NCBI GenBank assembly: GCA_005281725.1
Contig: SSBO01000012.1
Span: forward strand, 11,003,254 to 11,067,253
Source: Wuchereria bancrofti
Taxonomy: Eukaryota > Nematoda > Chromadorea > Rhabditida > Onchocercidae
Length of the DNA stretch: 64,000 nucleotides
Direction of reading: 5' to 3'
The translations under genes were made by a program, and so were the position numbers. Of the stretch, positions 1-12,332 are shown piece by piece. The notes beneath the pieces were generated by a model that was given only the letters and a program-made list of their open reading frames with translations, ran no database searches and had not been told where the DNA came from. Position 1 is the first letter of the stretch, and each line of letters starts with the position of its first letter.

Positions 1-767
1 AAGATAATCAATATTTGAAAATAATTTAGAAATACAATATACACAATAACAGTTGATTATGCAATCTACATAAGGCATAAAACCTTGCTGAGCAAACTGA
101 AAAAGTTAATATAAAATTCACTCACGTCGGCACAAAAAAATAAAGTTCACTTGCACTGTCAATAACAAAAAAAGATGAAATTTCAGAAGACTGTTTCAAA
201 TAACACCACAAAAGAAACAAAGTGATACTGAATCTACTCACTTTTAAAACATGAAATATTTGAAAGCTATGTATAGGTAGCTCAGGTATTGTGAAAAATA
301 TTTGGAAGAAAAGAAATAGTTAACATTCAAGTAATAACAGCATTTATCATACGTTTAACTTATTTGTCAAAATCAGCTACGAACCGTGCACTCCGATTTG
401 ATCATCTCAACTTCCACATAACTTCTTCATTGTTAACGAGAACTTTTAAGAACTTCTAAAAATTCAACTCTTGCTGACATATTTAAGCTGGTAAAATCTA
501 TATTACTATGCATTAGTATTACAAATACTGCGCAACTTCCTTAACTACTCCTAACCTTGACACATTTCTTTAAACTTACATGCGTTTCAGTATTTCTCGC
601 ATACACAGCTTACTGCATGAGATACTTAAGTATTCGAGGATTTTTCCGACCCCAAAAACTGGAAAAAACAAAAATTGAAATACCTAACAGCATATAACAT
701 CACAAAATATATAGCAATTAAAGACTGAATAACATAATTATATAACTTACATATGGTCACAGCAACA
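1..767. other. Intergenic or 3' flank of DENND6
   Basis: AT-rich sequence downstream of the DENND6 stop codon (the gene is on the minus strand). It should contain that gene's 3' UTR. I saw no coding exon or RNA gene here. Confidence 0.5.
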
Positions 768-3700
768 TTAAATACAATCGCTCAAAGAACCGTTAGACAG
801 CAAAACTGATTTTAAATCATCATCCACACATGATAAAATAGCAGAAATTTGTGATTGCAACCGAACTCGCGAACTTCCCGATGCTTCGTCCAAATTTTGG
901 ATGCGATCATTTAGTTTAAGGATAAGATCAACGACTTCAACTTGCGGACGTTTACGAAGTGTTTCCTTGTTGAAATCTGCGCTACACAGCATCTAAAATG
1001 AAATGTTTACAGACTCGTACTTGAAGCCCTACCCACTATACCACTTCCTAGATAACCTAAGCTGCATTTAGCGAATATTAAACAAGAAAAACCATACAAA
1101 GGTTACAACATCATCTTTTCATTTTCAATTTTTCTGATTCTTCGCATACCACTTCCTCTCTCCCGTATCTTGAGAACAATTTTAACGTAAACACACTTCT
1201 AGATGTAAAAGTCGCAGCTGTCGTTCCAAATCAGCCTTTTTGCGAAATAACCAATCTTGAAAGTTCAGTGAAGTTGTAAACTTTTGATACAAACCTGAAA
1301 TAGACATGTCAATTTAATCAGCTTTAATTATATCACTTGATTACTTTATTCAAAATGTTATTCAATTTTTATTAGGAACTGAGTAAATTCTAAAGAGTGG
1401 AGAAAAAAAGGAAAAAGATAAAAAAAAAGAAATGCAAAAAAAAAGAAAAATTACCACGCCAATCACCTCTGATACCCGATGTCTGTATAATTCTTGTCTC
1501 ATCCAAGGCAGAAAAGAAGTTCTCTACCACGAACGGATAAATCTGCGGAACATTCTACAATAATTAATATAAGAAACAATTGAATACTATGCAGAGATGA
1601 ATGTAGCAGCGATTGAATTATTTCTGAAATTTCCTAACCATAAACAAGAAAAGAGAAACGCATTTATGAAGAAATAAAGATACTTTGAAAGGTGACAGAT
1701 GCTTTTTCAGAGGCATCAGTGATGAAACGTAATTCTCTAAAGGCATCAAGAAATTCTGTGTCAAATCAAGTATCCGGCGTTGTAATTCTGTCCCATCCGT
1801 GCAATCTGAATTGCTGATCTTCAAAACATCTTTGAAAAGCGTCTTGTCTTTTTGAAGGAACATTTTGTATTGACTAAATAAGCCATATTTTGTTTCAAGG
1901 GCACGTTTATTCCAGATTTTTCTGCAAAGTTTCCATCATTGTAATAACAATCGAGGGACCAAACCAAAAAGAACGAGTTTATGGAAACGCCTAATTAAAG
2001 GATTTATTCACTTTAATTAAAATTGTCTTCGAGATTTTAGTCAAACCAAAAATGAAACATTTTTTAATAAACAATAAAAAGGTGGGCATACTTTCTCTTT
2101 CCTCCAACGGGGATTTGTTGCTCTTGTGAAGGAACCAGGCGAATAATATGAGGCCAGTTTTGAAATACTTTTGTAAAGAATGGATTTGTTACTCCAAGAA
2201 TCACATTTGGCCTGTAAAAAAGTGTGAAACGTCAAAAAATTTAAAAAAAAGGGAGGACATTAAGTGACTTACAAATTTAGAATTCTTTGTTTAATTTAAC
2301 AACTACATCTTGGTGCCTCCTCTATGTTCATAACACAACAAAAGCACGGAAAATGAGTACCACGGATTAGTCCTCGACGAATATTCCCGAAATTCAGCAT
2401 CATGAATTGTGAAGAAGGGTCGATAGTCACTGGAATACCTAGAATTGATCATGATGGAAGTTAAGAGACAAATTTTGAATACAAATATCTGAAAACCAGG
2501 AAAGACAATAATACTATATTTGCATATAAATACCTTAAAGGCCATATCAAAGAAATCAGAGACTGTACGAACGCAGAACAATCCGACGGATTTTGAGCTA
2601 GCACCACAACTGGCTGAAATAATTTTTCTTTCAATTAGACATTTCATCTCCAAATTAATTCAGACTTCTTCAACTTATAATCCATAATGGCATCCTCATA
2701 AATGTGACATGAAAAGGATATGTAAGGAAAATAAACTATGAGAAAAGATTTCAGAAATTACCTCTCCAGTCAACACCAATTCCCATAATAACTGCACATG
2801 GTTAATAACAAACAATAAAGTTCTGAAATAAATTTCTTTTTCTTTTTAAACGTAATGCTGAGAAGCCTGGATATATCAGCAATAGATACAGCTCAACCTC
2901 CGACTAACATGCTTCTAACATTTTTCCCACTTAACACATTCAGAAAACTCAGTCGAATACGTTTGTCAACTTACCCAGGAATATTCGATTTATTCATTAT
3001 GGATAATAAAACTGGATTTTTATTGGGTGACATTAACTGAAACATTTACAAACACATAAATCACCAATTTCCAAAAATGAAGAATACCGTCTTGAATCTA
3101 CGACAAAGCGAAATCAGATTTAAAAATAGAAGCTGAACTCGACTTCCCATTTTTCTTAAAATCTACCGTACGGAGACCGACTTCAACCTCAACTTACTTG
3201 AAACTTACCTTAACATTCATAAGATAATTTCTTTGGGGTGAATATGCATCAATTTGGCATGGAATCCGACACTGTATCACATTTCCCATTAGTGGCAAGC
3301 AAAGCATGATACCAGGGATAGGAATCGACCACTGATCAATGTGATGACAGGCTAAAATTTGGAATTATAAAAGGAAAAACGGAATGGTAAATCGCTATAT
3401 TCACCTTGCCACTACAAATATGTCCTTTGTAATAGTTAACATAAAATACATAAAACAGTAACTGTAAGCGTTAACTCAAGCTACTTAACATCACAAACGT
3501 CTTCCGAGATCACATAACATTGCAAAAGGTATTTATTACACAACAAAAAACAAAAAGATGATTATCAAAATATATTTGAAGCTTTAGTGCTTAATGCTAT
3601 AACCATACCTGCTTCGATCGCTGGTTCACCAGAATCGAAAAAGCCTTGCGCAATTACACCAACAACTAGTGAAAACAAATCAAAAAGAGGCAATACCGTT

Positions 3701-4680
3701 AGTAAAACAAGACTCTGAAAGTGATTCGTTTAAAAAGTATATATTCATTTAAAAACTAACATATATATTCATTTAAAAATTAAATAACTGCCAAGACTAA
3801 TTCATAACAAACCAAAAATCTTAATAATTAGAAGAAACAAACCTTTTGAAAGTAACCACGTGGCAAAGAAGAATCTTTCTTTTGCCTACAAATCAAACCA
3901 AACATAAGAAATACGTAAGTGACAAGTAAGCGAAATATCAGTTCAAGATACAAACGTAAAATATCTCCAATTAAAAAAATGATTGAATATTTCAGAATTT
4001 TGACAAGTTACGAACAAAAAAAAAATTTATTCTTCCGAGTAATAAAGACATACAGAACAAACCTGGAATGAACAAACCCATAAAAATATTGAGGATCGGC
4101 ATCAATAGCTGCTGGCACGCGTTCCGAGTATGCACCATATGCAGACAACTTAGAACCAGATGATCGACGTATCCGGAAGTGAAAATTGGTATCACGTGCC
4201 ATGCCACAATTGGAATCCGGGAATGACAAGTAACATATACTACTTCTCTCATTAACTGTCAACTGTGCATCACCGGGATAGACTACCTGAAAAATGAAGA
4301 ATGATTTATAGCACAAAAAAAATCACCGAATTCGAAGTTAAAATTCCAAACTTCCACGTTTAACTTTAAGAAAGTCATGAAAACTAGTCTGTACAAATCG
4401 TAACTTTTGTCTAGGTCTCCACTAACTTCAAGTCTATTAACGACATGATGGATGTCGTGACATGGCTGAAATTTTGTAAACAAATACTTTAACTGCTACT
4501 AATTCCGCTATTTCTCGACTTTCTGTTAGGTACTTAGAACAAGGTATTTTTGGAATTAACTCATTTAAACCCAATACTTACTTCAATTGACTGCCCCAGT
4601 TCAAGATCGAATGTCACTACACAGATGCAATACACCCAACGACCGAACTTCTCCCACGGTGGTGTATCAAATATTTCCAT
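768..4680 (-). CDS. DENND6: DENND6 family protein (DENN-domain Rab GEF), 13 exons
   Basis: Exons, from the start codon: 4582-4680, 4063-4286, 3843-3885, 3609-3714, 3198-3351, 2762-2822, 2534-2613, 2364-2438, 2092-2211, 1684-1921, 1455-1554, 1197-1294, 768-992. All phases agree and give 540 aa, against about 600 in vertebrate DENND6A/B. The N-terminus has PPWEKF followed by [13 protein letters not shown], the family's opening strand. Further along are [50 protein letters not shown] and, near the C-terminus, [11 protein letters not shown]; each closely matches DENND6. DENND6 proteins are known as Rab14 exchange factors on recycling endosomes affecting cadherin trafficking; that role here is by homology. 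The start is the first ATG before PPWEKF, so the variable N-terminal extension of vertebrate members is missing. The least certain junction is the exon 5 donor: phase requires the GTAAGT at 3192-3197 rather than the GTAAG 11 bases before it. The gene is divergent from the FGD gene. Confidence 0.93.
3738..3780. repeat. Short direct repeat in DENND6 intron
   Basis: The motif tatatattcatttaaaaa occurs twice with a 24-bp offset (from 3738 and from 3762), inside the intron between exons 3 and 4 of DENND6. It looks like a simple local duplication. Confidence 0.7.
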
Positions 4681-7216
4681 GTCGTTTGTATTTGTATTCA
4701 TTCAGCTTATAACTAATCACCAACTGATAACAGAATAATCACTTCCATTGCTAGGAAATTTGGCAAGTTGGTACACTGCTAAGGTTGTCCTTATAATGCA
4801 TCTCTTACACATGAAGAATACAAACTTCGCAAAACATCAGCTGGCGACTAACCAAACTGAAATTAAATTCAAAAAGTATTAAAGAGCAATAATCACACAA
4901 AATGCTTCATAAAATAAAATGCCACTAACAAGTGGGACAGAGTGAAAATTAGGTGGATGGAAAATTGATAGGATTTGATAACGTTAACGGATATCAGGGA
5001 TTTAAAAGCATATATGATAAGAAGCGGAACAATGATGATTAAAATGATCATACACAGACTAAGAAATTCTGAAGATACTCATACCTATTAATGATAGTAA
5101 AAGGTATATGTTTCTAGAAGGAAACTATAAAGGTTAATATAATTCAGAAGGAAATACACAAAGGAATGCCATTCAAGCAACACTATTCAAGTCAAATAAT
5201 TAAGCCGAAGGCTATCGCACGGGTTCGGATGCAAGTTGCGGCGTATTGCACGGGAGTCCCACTTATTTGCGTAGTGATATGTTATTTGTTTAGTCTTGTC
5301 TTGTTCGACCAACAAGACAAGACTAACAACTGGAGCACGATTTATTACAACAGCATAATACGATACTGCATCTGTTATTTGGAATTTTTTTTTTTTACAT
5401 CAGTTTTACCATTACTTTTTATGCAATTAAATTAAATATATCGTATATCGGGCAATATACTTATCATTCCGATTGAACTATTAGTATATATTGATTAAAG
5501 CAGATAATCTAAACAAATCTGATCCACACCTTTTCTACTTGTTCTTACTGTTTTTAATACTCTAAATAAGCGATGAATTAAAAAAGAAAAATGTATGTTA
5601 TAAGTGTTAAGTATTATTTTAGAAAATATATAGCTCATATAAAACAATGGTGATACCATCATATTTGATGATATACATGCACCGCAATTACGTCATATCT
5701 GATAATACGACAAACTGATATACGTCATGTTTAACTATACCACATATACATTGTGTCTGTTGGTAGATGATACTACGTAACATAGGTCACACTTCTCGAA
5801 AACAAAGATCAAAATAAGTTAGGAATTGGTAGTCATACTAATGTTGTAACTGCTGAAGTACATAAATGATAAGTGGTATGTAAGAGTGCCTTAGATTAAT
5901 TGAATGGAAGAGAAGGAGGACGAAGAAAGGGGAAACCGGTTTTAGAATATAAATTTGAAGTAGGCCAAGGAATGTGACACGGTTACTGTTCTTGCTTTCA
6001 ACGGTTGGATCAAGAAATAACAGGACGGAAAGGGAAGGGAAGAAATAGAGGATAGTATTTGGAATTGTCAGCTATATTCCCGGAAAATACGGAACATTTT
6101 CGTTTACTTCACTCCTTCTGATCCCACCAATAAATAACAGTGGTGGACTATTTATTTGTTACACTATGCATCCGCTTTTTTTCCCTTTTTCAATTATAAT
6201 CAGTATTACGATAACTTACTGCTGGAATCCATGGTTTCAGCATAGCTGTCAGAAAAGGAGAGAGAGGAAGGAAATAACGCAATGACATGTTATAGAAATA
6301 ATGTCTCTTGAAAAATGAAATGTAAAAAAATGATATCTCAACATGGTTCATAGTATTAATATTGCAACAGTTGAAGGTTTCAGTTGTAGCATTCCTTGAT
6401 AATGGATGAATAGTACTCGAGTAATCAGTTTAATTTACTTTAAAAAGAGGTGTCGAACTAGGATTGACAACTATTTTATTTCATTCCTATTTATTTTCTT
6501 CCGATTCAACATTCTGCAACGAGAATGAAGAAATACTGCTGCCTTAGAATTACCGGATTACTGATTTAAACTTCCCTGGTTCCTTTCAAAATTTTTTGGC
6601 TTTTCGTCATGTCGATTTCATGCTGTTCCGTTATAAAAGTAGCAATATATTCGATATTTGATGTTGTATTTCAAGTTTGATTATTTGAGATGTGACCGCT
6701 CTTTTGTCAAATTGTTCTTCATATCTGTTGATTTTTTTTCAGATTTGTTACTGTCTGATGATTGCTGCTTAAATTTATGCACGAATTAAGCCAGATCCCG
6801 CATTTAAATGGAAATGTCAAGCAGATATGTGCTCGACTTGAACATGATCAAGCGTCTGATAGTGCTATCATCAAAGGACTTTCACCATGTAATAATATTA
6901 GTAAGATTCTTATTACTTCAGGCTATATATTTTGAGTTACTGTGTAAATGCAAATCTACCAAGCAGCTACTAAATTTGGTAGGTGCTGATTGGCTGATGA
7001 ACTATTAACAAATACCGAAATTTAAAACAACATTCGGAGTTTCACGGATTTATCTCTAATTCCTTTTTGTCCTTTAACAGCTGACTTTGAATGATTCATT
7101 TACAATAAATTTGGGACAAACTAATTTTGTTGGAATTAAAATCATGTTTACATTTGGCTAGTGCAGTGCTTCCAGTTTTCGATTGGAAATAAAGTTTAAC
7201 TTCAAATATTTTTTAG
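4681..7216. other. Divergent intergenic region between DENND6 and FGD genes
   Basis: This is the shared upstream region of two genes transcribed away from each other, so it should hold both promoters and the missing first exon(s) of the FGD gene. It contains a perfect hairpin at 5290-5326 (listed separately). I could not identify a first FGD exon. A short open stretch at 6808-7008 has no recognisable similarity or exon borders. Confidence 0.5.
5290..5326. repeat. Perfect inverted repeat (16-bp stem, 5-nt loop)
   Basis: The left arm, 5290-5305, reads TTAGTCTTGTCTTGTT and the right arm, 5311-5326, is its exact reverse complement. The loop is CGACC. It lies upstream of DENND6, outside any exon I can support. 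Confidence 0.9.
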
Positions 7217-10200
7217 TAAAACAGAGGAAAATACTTTTCGAAGGTAGTAAAATTATTAATGAACAAAATTCACCAAGACGGAAACAGAAGCCCGCTGTGG
7301 CACGGAAACCATGCAAAAGCGTAAGCCATTTGAATGCCCGAATTAAATTAGTATAAACTTGGCAGTGACATCGTGTTTGGGTTTGAAAGCAGTAATCAGA
7401 GAAGCGAACATTGAACTGCAGTTTTGTCTTTTTAATATCATAATAAAGTGCTAGCCGTGATAGGGATTAAGGAATAATTTAAATGGATCTACATATGTTT
7501 AAGTTAGCCCTCCACTTTTCTATGTTACTTTTTCTCTGTGCTTTATCCACTCTTATAATTGGAAAATCAGAAAAGAAAAAGAATTATATTTGTGCGGGCT
7601 GTATTTTCTAATTTAGCTTTATATTTCAGCCAACGCCTCTACTTCCTCCAATGAGTCTAGTGCACAGTGAAGATGGTTTTTCTCCCATTAATACTGCAAG
7701 GCAGCTTTTTTGCTGGTTTTTGTGTAATAAATAGTAGGATAATCCGGGATGATAGAGACTCATAGTTATGGAGCTCCATAAATTTGTATTTCGTATTTTT
7801 AAACCTGAATTTTATGTACAGAAGATCTTGTTACCCCTTGCTTTCTAATTACGAAGATCATTTTTTATACCGGCTATGGTACTTTCCATCTTTTTGCTTT
7901 GAGTTTACTCTATAATTTTCCATTTTCATGATTTTTTTTTGCTATTTTTCTTTAGATTACCTAACGACAATCGCACAACTCCAACAAGTTCAAGCATCGT
8001 TTCGGATTCCGATAGTCGGTGGTATCATGCGAAAGTGCGAAGCGTAGTTGCATTTTACGATGGTTTGATTGGACAGATGGTGTCACCAACTGTTTTTCGT
8101 AGTCCAAGAGATTCATCACTTAACCAACAAATGTGTTATTTGAGTTGTTAATGTTTTTATCTTATTTTTGGCTTTGTAGGCAACTTGCGTTATGTTTGAG
8201 ACAAAGTTTTGATTGTTTTGAAGAAAGAGCTGATGACATTAATGAAATATGACCTGTATTTGATTGGTTTATCCGAAGATCTGCAGTTTTTATAGTATCG
8301 CAGCATTGCAGCTCTGTGAGGTCGTCCGTTATTTCGGATGGTTCTTGGATAGATTTCCAGCTTAGGAGTCCACTTTCTAGTGAAACAGAATCGTTGTGTT
8401 CGGAACAAAGTTTTGATTGTTCTGGAGAAAAAGCTGAAGATACAAATGAAAAGACGTTGATTTCGGAGGAAAATTTCGAATCAGATGTAACTTTGTAAGC
8501 TTTTTGCTTTTATAAAAAATTTACAGTCCCACCGTTTCTCCTGAAGGTCGTATTGAAAATGTTATAGCAGAACTGCAGTATTTTATATTAGTGATTAAAT
8601 TTATATCATTTGACTTTAATTTGTTAACAGTTAGATTTGTTGTGCACAACTGTACTTGAAAGTGTATTTTAGTATCTGACTTAATTTCGATGTGCACATT
8701 AAAACTGTGGTTCTAAAACTTCATTCAGGAGTAACTTGCTTAAGTTCAAACTTCATTTCCAAGCTTTGAGTGTCAAAGTTCACACTTTCGTTTTATTTGT
8801 TAATAGGGCTAGAACAGAATCTAAAAAATATTAATTTTCGGACAATTACTGGATGTAATTGTAGTAGAAGAGTTCAAAAACAATGCTTTCAGAGAAGCTG
8901 GTGCATGATAGCCATTGTTCGTTAAAATAACTTTATTTTTATAATGATCATATAAGTTTTGTACATTCAATTTAGAAAATGAACTAGAGATCGGATATAG
9001 ACAAATGCAAAATACCTTGTGGCTTAAACTTTATTTTTTTTTCTTTTTTGTGCTAATATTCTCTTTAAACGTTTTATCGTTTTTTCCTCTTTCTTTCAGA
9101 ACATCGAAAGATATGATGATGTATGGTTCGAATACTGCTGGCAATTCGAAGATACGGAAGTCAAGGGTGATTTTGCACAAACAAGTCGTTCTGCCACTTT
9201 TTTTTAAAGTAAAAGAATGTGCATTTCAGAATCTGGAATCGAACTGCGAACTGTTGCTTTCTTACGATTCTGAAGCTACGTCGTCGAGGCCTAGTAGTGA
9301 TGCTTACAGCTTAACTAGTACGCTTTGTCGTACTAGCATAGTAAGCCCAACAAGGAATTCATTCGATTGCTCAATTATGGGCACTGTCTACAATACCGGT
9401 TCTCAGGAAGAGGTTTCTTTTAACAAAAAAAGAAAAAAAGTTGGAACGGTAAGGTGAAAATAGAAAAAAAGATTACGGACGAATTTAGAATAGGACGAGG
9501 TGAATATTTTATTGGGAGATGTCTATTTGTAGTAAGTTCAGTATAGATAAATGAGTACTTTGATTTTCTTTTTTTATTTTATTTTTGGCTATATCCATAG
9601 AGGAAGTCAAGTCTCCACTAGAGATTTTGTGCAAAATGAAATTATTCGAAAGTCATCATTAAAATGAATAAATTGTGAGGATTATAGGATCAGAGATTAA
9701 AGAAGCTTCACTATGCTGCAGTCGAGATTTATACAGTTGAGAAAAAATTTGTTGAACAATTGGAACTTATTGCTGTGGTAAGTATTTAGTATTTAGAGTT
9801 GACGAATCCTATTTTTGACGAAGTATTTTTTTTTCTTTATCTATGATTATTTCTCAGAAATATCCTGAATTTTTGACAAAATATGGGAAGGAACTGGGGA
9901 TCGATTTGCTAAAAACGCTACCAAATGGATATCCTCATTTGATCAATCGGATAGCTCAACAGCTTCTGATGGTTAAAGAAGCACATAAGTTTTTGTTGGA
10001 GAAAATTTCGTCGAAAATTGAGAATTGGTATTTTTTTTTTTAAATAATAGTTATAATTTTTCCTCATCAGAAGAACATATGATCTGAGGCGATATAAGGA
10101 AAATCATTAAACAAAAAGCGTAAGAATAAGATTTTGCTGACTCTGGGTAGCGTTATAAATTATTATGAAATATATTGTGGGAGTTGTATTTATATAATGA

Positions 10201-12295
10201 TGAAAATTACATAATTCTAGGGATTCGAGAGTTCCAAGTATGGCAGAATGCTTAAAAAACGGTGCTGGCTTATTGAAATGTTGTCTACCTTACCTCAAAG
10301 AAAAGAAGAAGCATGTTGATGATTTCATCAGACTGCTCCAAGAAAACGAAGAGTTAGCTCGGGCAACAACAAAGGTGAACAGAATTGGGATATTTTGAAA
10401 TGAATTACTGTTATTTAATACGTTTTTCTAGGTTTTGCTGTTTTCAGTTCGAGGAGCAAGTAATGGGTAAAATATCTATAATTCAGCAACTTGATATCGT
10501 TCATCAAAATGTTGTGCGTTATACAATTTTACTAGAGGCATATAAAAAGCACTTAGTGCCTGAATCTCACGAATTGGGAGTATGTATGGGTTAGTTTCAG
10601 TTCGAAGCTTATCTTTTGGCATTCCGAAAAACATTTTTTTTCTGTTTTTAAGTGGCCTCACGCATTTGTACCACCGCTTTTAGTAAAGTTTCATAAAGGG
10701 GAAATTTTGTATTATTCAGATGCACTGGTGCAGTTATCAAAAGTATCAGAATTAATTGATCGGCAGATTAGTCGAGCTGAATTGGAAAAACGTTTAATTG
10801 ACTTGTATCGACGGCTTGAGGTATTTTTTATGACTGAAGAGAAAAGTAGCCTAAATATTGAAGAGTTTGCATAAAAATTAAAATTTGCAGGGAAGGTTTA
10901 ATGTTTTCGAAGCAAACCGTCACCTTTTATTTGAAGGCGAATTGATGAAACAGTCGCGGAAAGATTTACAGCCGCGTTACTTGATATTAGTTCTGTTTTT
11001 TTTTTAGTATGTTTGTTTTTCAAGAAAAAAAATGTTTGTGATGTGGATTTTTCTAATCCGTTTTTTCTTTCAGTTTAGAGGATTCCATAAATTCCAGTAA
11101 TATTTTAAGTAACAGAAAATTACTTGTTAGAAAAGATATGTTATTTTATTGAGGATAACTGAAATCAATTCTTGTATAGAATATTGAGTCACATTGTGTC
11201 GTCTAATAGCGGTATTCTAGTCAGGCTGTTAGTTATAAGATACATAATTGAAACAGCCAACATGAAATCTTAGTTCACATTTGCCAAACCATTAGGATAG
11301 CAAAGCTCATGATAGGTAGCAGATGTGAAGAAGACGTAATAAATCTATGGTGTTACATTCTGTCTCTATAAAAATATCTAAGTCTTGGACAATTTTTGAT
11401 GTATTGCAGTTCTCGGATGTGTTATTAATTTGTAAATATTCAAGAACACCTTCGCTTGGAACAGATGCCAATTTCCATTCTGAATTTTATAAATTCCTTG
11501 TTTCTCGTATTCGTGTTAAAGCAGAAGAACATGGCGAATACGAAACTCATTTCCAGTTGTACACCACACAGAAAAGTGCCGTTTTTATCGCAAAGTATGT
11601 TTTGTTTTTTCTGAAGGTTTGTTCATTTGAGGCTCACTAAAGCAGTTAGGTAAACTAACTCACAAAATCTAATCTGCCCATCGTAGAAGGCGAAAAACCA
11701 TAACGGCTAAGCATTGTAGAAACAGGCATGTTGTACTTCCACAGTAAGGTAACTTGCGTTGTTTGATTGATTACTTTAAACTTTTGACAAAAGAATGTAG
11801 CTGGATCTTTAGAACGAAGCGAGAAAGAGATGATTGGGTGAAACGAATCAGTGAAGCTAAGATGGAGGCAAAAGAGCTTCGTCACATCAAAGCTGCAAGG
11901 AATAAGGTTATTCCTAGATGATTCATGTAAAGATAGTTGATATCTCTTTTGCTCATAATTTTCCTGATTTCATTTTCAGATCCTCAATGTTCGAGTAATG
12001 CATGTAGATGAGCCAACGGATGAATGCATATCGGATACGAAGGTATCAAACAATGGGTTAGATAATAGTATCTCACTGCCCATTACTGGGAAACACAAGT
12101 ATACACCATTATGGATACCTGATCCAAAAGCAACATCATGTATGATGGCTGGCTGTTATACAAAATTCAACGTTCTGAATCGTCGCCATCACTGTCGTGA
12201 ATGTGGATATGTAAGTTTGTTTATATTTTCCTGTTGGGGAAATAGTTTTCAATTTTGATTTTACAGTTCCTATAAAATCTATAGGAGGAATAAAT

Positions 12296-12332
<37 letters not shown>

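Noticed and set aside
6808..7008. Open frame upstream of the FGD gene as its first exon
   Set aside because: No donor in the right phase, hydrophobic composition unlike FGD N-termini and no similarity recognised.
8034..8370. Whole-exon tandem duplication between the 7956-8132 and 8312-8494 FGD exons
   Set aside because: The resemblance VRSVV / VRSSV is short and at a different offset (about 280 bp) from the solid 204-bp repeat, so it is probably chance.
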